From Acidobacteriota bacterium (lineage in GTDB: Bacteria > Acidobacteriota > Blastocatellia > Pyrinomonadales > Pyrinomonadaceae): a DNA stretch of 11,153 nucleotides. Within the stretch, counting starts at the first letter, position 1. Every line of letters starts with the position of its first letter. The stretch covers positions 1 to 11,153 of the forward strand of contig QHXE01000069.1 of the NCBI GenBank assembly GCA_003222835.1, in the 5' to 3' direction. This document shows, in pieces, positions 6,145 through 11,153 of this stretch. The notes under the pieces were generated by a model that searched no databases, had not been told where the DNA came from, and saw only the letters and a program-made list of their open reading frames with translations. Position numbers and translations under genes: made by a program.

Positions 6145-7305
6145 ATGATCTATCTCGATAATAACGCCACGACAAGGGTTGCGCCGGAAGTCTTTGAGGC
6201 GATGCAGCCCTATTTGACGTCATCGTACGGCAATCCATCTTCAGCGCATACATTCGGCCGGCAAATGCGCGAGGCGGTTGACACCGCGCGCGAGCAGGTC
6301 GCGCTCCTTTTGGGCGCCAATCATGCGGACGAGATTGTATTTACTTCCGGCGGCTCGGAATCCGACAACTGGGCGATTGGCGGTTTCCTCGAACAAAACC
6401 CGAACAAGCGGCACATCATCACGACACGCGTCGAACACGAAGCGGTGCGAAAACTGTGCGAGCATCTCGGCGAGATTGGCTGGGAAATAACGTGGCTCGA
6501 GGTAGATCGAAACGGCGAACTTGATTTAGACGATCTGCGCAAAGCTCTGCGACAAGAGACCGGCATAGTTTCCGTTATGCTTGCGAACAACGAAACGGGC
6601 GTCTTGTTTCCTATCGAAGAAATTGGTGGCATCGTGCGCGAACATTCAGACGCAGTCTTTCACGTCGACGGCGTGCAAGCGGTGGCCAAGATTCCGATTA
6701 ATTTGCGCGACTGGCCCGTCGGTCTGTTCGCGATTTCAGGACACAAGTTTCACGCGCCTAAAGGAATCGGCGCGCTCTACATCCGTCGCGGACTAAAGCT
6801 TCCGCCTTTCATCATCGGTGGCGGACAGGAACAGGGCCGGCGCTCAGGCACTGAAGCCGTGCCGAACATTGTGGGAGTCGGACGCGCTTGCCAGCTCGCC
6901 AGAGAGTTTACCGGTCACGAACGGATTCGCGCGCTGCGAGATCATTTGGAGGATGAAATCCTCGCGAGGTTTCCAAAAACTCACGTCAATGGAATCGAAG
7001 ATCGTTCGAAGCGCCTGCTGAATACCTCGAATATTTCTTTCGCCGCCATTGATGGACCTGACATTATGTCGAAGTTGGACGAAGCGGGCATTTGCGTTTC
7101 GACGGGCTCGGCCTGCAACTCTGAGTCGAAAGAGGTTTCCGGCGTGCTGCGCGCGATGAATGTTCCCTACGAAATCGCTCGCGGCTCGATTCGCTTTTCG
7201 CTGGGCCGCTATAACACCAAAGAAGAGGTTGATCATGCGCTGGATGTCCTTAGCGAGATCATCGCTGGTCTGGAACAAAAGGCTACCTGTCCGGGCCTTT
7301 TTTGA
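6145..7305 (+). CDS. Cysteine desulfurase, NifS/IscS family
   Basis: This pyridoxal-phosphate enzyme takes sulfur from L-cysteine, leaving alanine and an enzyme persulfide for Fe-S cluster or thio-cofactor synthesis in the cytoplasm. The product has 386 residues, close to the usual family length. MIYLDNNATTRVAP opens the protein in the standard way, which is why the ATG at 6145 is chosen over the GTG at 6109. His98 in EHEAV stacks on the cofactor, Lys201 in SGHKFHAPKG is the Schiff-base lysine, and Cys324 in STGSACNS is the persulfide cysteine; all key residues are intact. GGQEQGRRSGTEAVPNIVG is also diagnostic. GGAGG lies far upstream (6125-6129), and the eight-base gap to the preceding gene suggests translational coupling. 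No scaffold (IscU/NifU) gene is adjacent, so the sulfur acceptor is unknown. Confidence 0.95.
   Translation: MIYLDNNATTRVAPEVFEAMQPYLTSSYGNPSSAHTFGRQMREAVDTAREQVALLLGANHADEIVFTSGGSESDNWAIGGFLEQNPNKRHIITTRVEHEAVRKLCEHLGEIGWEITWLEVDRNGELDLDDLRKALRQETGIVSVMLANNETGVLFPIEEIGGIVREHSDAVFHVDGVQAVAKIPINLRDWPVGLFAISGHKFHAPKGIGALYIRRGLKLPPFIIGGGQEQGRRSGTEAVPNIVGVGRACQLAREFTGHERIRALRDHLEDEILARFPKTHVNGIEDRSKRLLNTSNISFAAIDGPDIMSKLDEAGICVSTGSACNSESKEVSGVLRAMNVPYEIARGSIRFSLGRYNTKEEVDHALDVLSEIIAGLEQKATCPGLF
7277..7303 (+). terminator. Possible intrinsic terminator overlapping the desulfurase stop
   Basis: AAAAGGC (7277-7283) pairs with GCCTTTT (7295-7301) around an 11-base loop, and a run of six T follows (7298-7303). 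It overlaps the last codons of the desulfurase gene. The stem has only three G-C pairs, so it would be weak. The 165 bp that follow before the phosphatase gene contain a TAAAAT that could be a -10 box near 7344, without a good -35. Confidence 0.35.
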
Positions 7306-7470
7306 CCATCCAAAAGCGGATAGATCATCGCGCGATTCAGCGCTAAAATAGTGACATGTTTTGCGAACGAACTTTGCCGTGGAAGCGTATAGACGATTAA
7401 GCCTTTGCGTCCGTATTCATGGGAGACTTTTGCCTTCGGAAGCGCATAAACGAACAGGAGCGACAAGAAG

Positions 7471-8466
7471 ATGAGCGCCGTCATTCAAGCTGCAACGACC
7501 GACCTTCGCAACGAACTTATTAGCTGGAGAGAACGCCTCGAAGCCACAGCACAAGCTTCCTCAGACAGCTTTGAACTGGGAGACCTGTTGCGTGAAGTTA
7601 ACGCCACCATTGAGCGTTTGAATCAGGACAATTCTTACGGCGTATGTCAGGTTTGCCATGACCTGATTGGGCAGGCTGCGATGAATGCCGATCCGCTGGC
7701 GCGAACCTGTCTTAGTTGTCTAACGCCAGACCAGCTCGAAGAACTCCAGCAGGATCTTGACCGCGCCTGGCTGATTCAAGGCGAACTGTTGCCGAAGCAG
7801 AACCTTAAATTCAACGGTTGGGAAGTCTCTTATCATTACGAACCGGCGGGCCGGGTTAGCGGCGACTATTGCGATTTGGTGAGCACAAACGACGGAGATT
7901 TATACTTCATGATTGGTGACGTTTCCGGCAAGGGTGTGGCGGCATCGTTGCTAATGAGCCGTCTCCACGCCATCTTTCGCAGCTTTATTGGCGCGGGTTT
8001 AACCGTCGGCGAACTAGTCGAACGCGCCAATCAGGTGTTTGCAGAGAGTACGATGAGGCCTTATTACGCAACGCTTGTTTGTGGAAGAGCCGCCGCCAGT
8101 GGCGAAGTTGAGATTTGCAACGCGGGTCATTGCGCGCCGTTGCTGCTTCAAGATAAAGGAGTAAGGTCCATCCCTGCTACCGGCTTGCCGGTGGGAATGT
8201 TTTGTCAGGAGCGTTACGCGGTCAAGGACTTCCAAATGAACCAAGGCGACCGCCTTTTCCTTTACACCGATGGCTTGTCAGAAGCTCGAAATCGCGCCAA
8301 CGCGGAATATGGCGCCGATCGCTTGCAATCATTCCTGCGCGATAGCAGTCGGAGCCCCGCGGCCACTCTCGTCAGTCGAGTCCTTGATGATGTGCGCGGC
8401 TTTGCCTCGGGGGTGCCAGTGTCGGACGACCTCACGGTAATGGCGATTGAGATGGTTGGGCACTGA
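7471..8466 (+). CDS. SpoIIE/RsbU-type PP2C phosphatase with N-terminal DksA/TraR-like zinc finger
   Basis: The product has 331 residues and no membrane segments. Residues 1-55 are probably helical. YGVCQVC (56-62) and CLSC (80-83) form a Cys59-Cys62-Cys80-Cys83 zinc site of the DksA/TraR type. A helical linker (about 86-108) leads to a SpoIIE-like PP2C domain with the metal-binding aspartates in place: GDYCD (Asp132), GDVSGKG (Asp150), YTDG (Asp267) and SDDLT (Asp320). Such enzymes dephosphorylate phosphoserine or phosphothreonine, classically on anti-anti-sigma factors in partner-switching pathways. No kinase or STAS-domain gene is in the window, so the substrate is unknown. AGGAG (7456-7460) precedes the ATG by ten bases. 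The usual sensor (PAS, GAF or receiver) is replaced by the zinc finger, which may sense redox or zinc or bind RNA polymerase; this is inference. Confidence 0.9.
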   Translation: MSAVIQAATTDLRNELISWRERLEATAQASSDSFELGDLLREVNATIERLNQDNSYGVCQVCHDLIGQAAMNADPLARTCLSCLTPDQLEELQQDLDRAWLIQGELLPKQNLKFNGWEVSYHYEPAGRVSGDYCDLVSTNDGDLYFMIGDVSGKGVAASLLMSRLHAIFRSFIGAGLTVGELVERANQVFAESTMRPYYATLVCGRAAASGEVEICNAGHCAPLLLQDKGVRSIPATGLPVGMFCQERYAVKDFQMNQGDRLFLYTDGLSEARNRANAEYGADRLQSFLRDSSRSPAATLVSRVLDDVRGFASGVPVSDDLTVMAIEMVGH

Positions 8467-8652
8467 CTCTGCTCATCAGCCCGAGAATCCCTGCAACCCA
8501 CACCCAAGGTATCGAGGATCACATCAAACCCTGTTCAGGTGTGCTAGAATTCTTCTGTTCTCGCCGATGTGCGATTGCGTTAAGATCGGATTTGAGCGAG
8601 CGAGAGATCGCACGGGCGTGAGAAAGTTTTTCAATCTTCTCGGACCGTAAAG

Positions 8653-9117
8653 ATGGATCGAACCGGAAATGCCTGTGATCAGCGCGTAAGCGTTCTGCCA
8701 ACGGACGATTATGTGGCCGTGTCGCCATTCACGCCGCTTTCGCAAGCGATTGAGGCGATGAAAAAGGACGAAGGCGGTTGTGTGATCGTTTTGGATGATG
8801 GACGCGTGGCCGGAATTTTTACCGAGCGCGATTTGCTTACCAACATCCTCGGCGAGACAGTCGATTTGGAATCGCCGATCTCTCAGTGGATGCAGCCCGC
8901 AGTGCAGACTCTTTCGCCGGAAGCAACCGTCGGCGATGCGGTTCGTCTAATGAATGAGAAGAGCTTTCGGAATATTCCGCTGGTGAAGCATGGTGAGTTG
9001 GTGGGATCGATCTCGGTTTTCGATATCATAACGTATCTGGCGGAAAGCTATCCGCAAGCCACGATGAATCTGCCGCCTGAACCCGCGCAGGTGATGAGCA
9101 CCGTGGATGGAGGATGA
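8653..9117 (+). CDS. Two-CBS-domain protein
   Basis: The product has 154 residues: a short N-terminal strand, one CBS domain at about 17-75 (ending GRVAGIFTERDLL, 50-62), a second at about 78-135 (ending GELVGSISVFDIITYL, 114-129), and a loose tail. There is no attached enzymatic domain, so it belongs with stand-alone CBS pairs, which usually bind adenine nucleotides and regulate a partner. The phosphatase gene lies upstream after 186 bp and the 2-oxoacid oxidoreductase gene about 100 bp downstream; control of the latter by energy state is conceivable but unproven. No strong ribosome binding site is seen before the ATG. A TAGAAT at 8545-8550 could be a -10 box but has no good -35 partner. Confidence 0.9.
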   Translation: MDRTGNACDQRVSVLPTDDYVAVSPFTPLSQAIEAMKKDEGGCVIVLDDGRVAGIFTERDLLTNILGETVDLESPISQWMQPAVQTLSPEATVGDAVRLMNEKSFRNIPLVKHGELVGSISVFDIITYLAESYPQATMNLPPEPAQVMSTVDGG

Positions 9118-9121
9118 AGTC

Positions 9122-9180
9122 ATTGCCGATTTTCGATTGATGATTGCCGATTTACAGTGCGCCAATTGGCGATGGGCAAT
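9122..9180. repeat. Degenerate short repeats and a 12-bp palindrome before the korA-like gene
   Basis: ATTGCCGATTT occurs at 9122-9132 and again at 9143-9153. CGCCAATTGGCG at 9160-9171 is a perfect 12-bp palindrome, and GGGCAATCGG (9174-9183) contains the unit inverted. This looks like a short degenerate intergenic repeat of ATTGCCGATT-type units. The palindrome could also be an operator for the korA-like gene, since it lies about 45 bases before the start. Confidence 0.5.
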
Positions 9181-9215
9181 CGGAATTCTTATCAAGAGGA
9201 CATAATAAGAAAACA

Positions 9216-11021
<1,806 letters not shown>

Positions 11022-11025
<4 letters not shown>

Positions 11026-11153
11026 GCGCTGTACTTACACAACCCATGACCGCCGACGAGTTGATGGCAATGCCGGATGACGGCTTTTGCTACGAACTTG
11101 TGAAAGGAGAGTTGATTCGCATGCCACCTCCCGGCTTTGAACACGGTGTCCGA
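11022..11153 (+). CDS. Uma2 family protein (DUF820, putative PD-(D/E)XK nuclease), N-terminus only
   Basis: The first 44 residues are in the window and the rest lies beyond the right edge. MTADELMAMPDDG (9-21), YELVKGELIRM (24-34) and PPPGFEHG (35-42) are the standard opening of the Uma2 family, a restriction-endonuclease-like fold common in multicopy sets in cyanobacteria, Acidobacteriota and others; cellular function is not settled. The start GTG overlaps the korA TGA as GTGA, so it is probably co-transcribed and coupled. ATG codons at 11046 and beyond are alternative starts but would lose only a variable leader. The catalytic residues are downstream of the window and cannot be checked. Confidence 0.85.

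Noticed and set aside
9144..9215. 24-residue N-terminal extension of the KorA-like protein from a TTG at 9144
   Set aside because: It translates the degenerate intergenic repeat, and the ATG at 9216 gives the expected short leader before the gamma domain.

Overview
The window looks like a chromosomal segment of a free-living, moderate-GC Gram-negative-type bacterium. The best guess is Acidobacteriota, class Blastocatellia or a relative. That rests on gene style only: a DksA-type zinc finger joined to an RsbU-like phosphatase, a Uma2 protein next to a 2-oxoacid:ferredoxin oxidoreductase gene, and palindromic repeats of the kind that get embedded in genes. No rRNA or other marker gene is present to confirm it. 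No tRNA, rRNA, CRISPR array or transposase was seen.

Left part, minus strand (1-3413): a GT-C type membrane glycosyltransferase (1509-3413) overlaps by four bases a small exported or membrane-anchored PA14-domain protein (982-1512). After a 250-bp gap filled by a palindromic repeat element (754-936) comes a PIG-V-like mannosyltransferase running off the left edge (1-731). The 1509-3413 gene carries an in-frame insertion of about 157 bp with 12-bp inverted repeats and several hairpins. It looks like a mobile palindromic element that became coding sequence.

Middle, plus strand (3504-7305): diverging from the above are a GT2 glycosyltransferase resembling polyprenyl-phosphate sugar synthases (3504-4289), a second GT-C/GT39-like membrane glycosyltransferase (4457-6136), and a NifS/IscS-type cysteine desulfurase (6145-7305). 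The two glycosyltransferase genes are separated by two inverted copies of a short GC-rich repeat. Together the GT2 enzyme (a likely maker of lipid-linked sugar donor), three membrane GT-C enzymes (likely users of such donors) and the exported PA14 protein suggest a locus for extracytoplasmic glycosylation or surface glycan assembly.

Right part, plus strand (7471-11153): a SpoIIE/RsbU-type phosphatase with an N-terminal four-cysteine DksA/TraR-like zinc finger (7471-8466), a two-CBS-domain protein (8653-9117), the gamma-alpha fused subunit of a 2-oxoacid:ferredoxin oxidoreductase (korA-like, from 9216), and the start of a Uma2-family protein (from 11022). The korA-like gene is broken: near 10662-10668 the reading frame shifts and a conserved block of the family appears to be missing. 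This is either a real deletion allele or an assembly error. The Uma2 gene overlaps the original korA stop codon.

No convincing new multi-gene defence or signalling system was found. The most unusual items are the palindromic element inside a glycosyltransferase gene, the korA-like deletion, and the zinc-finger phosphatase fusion.
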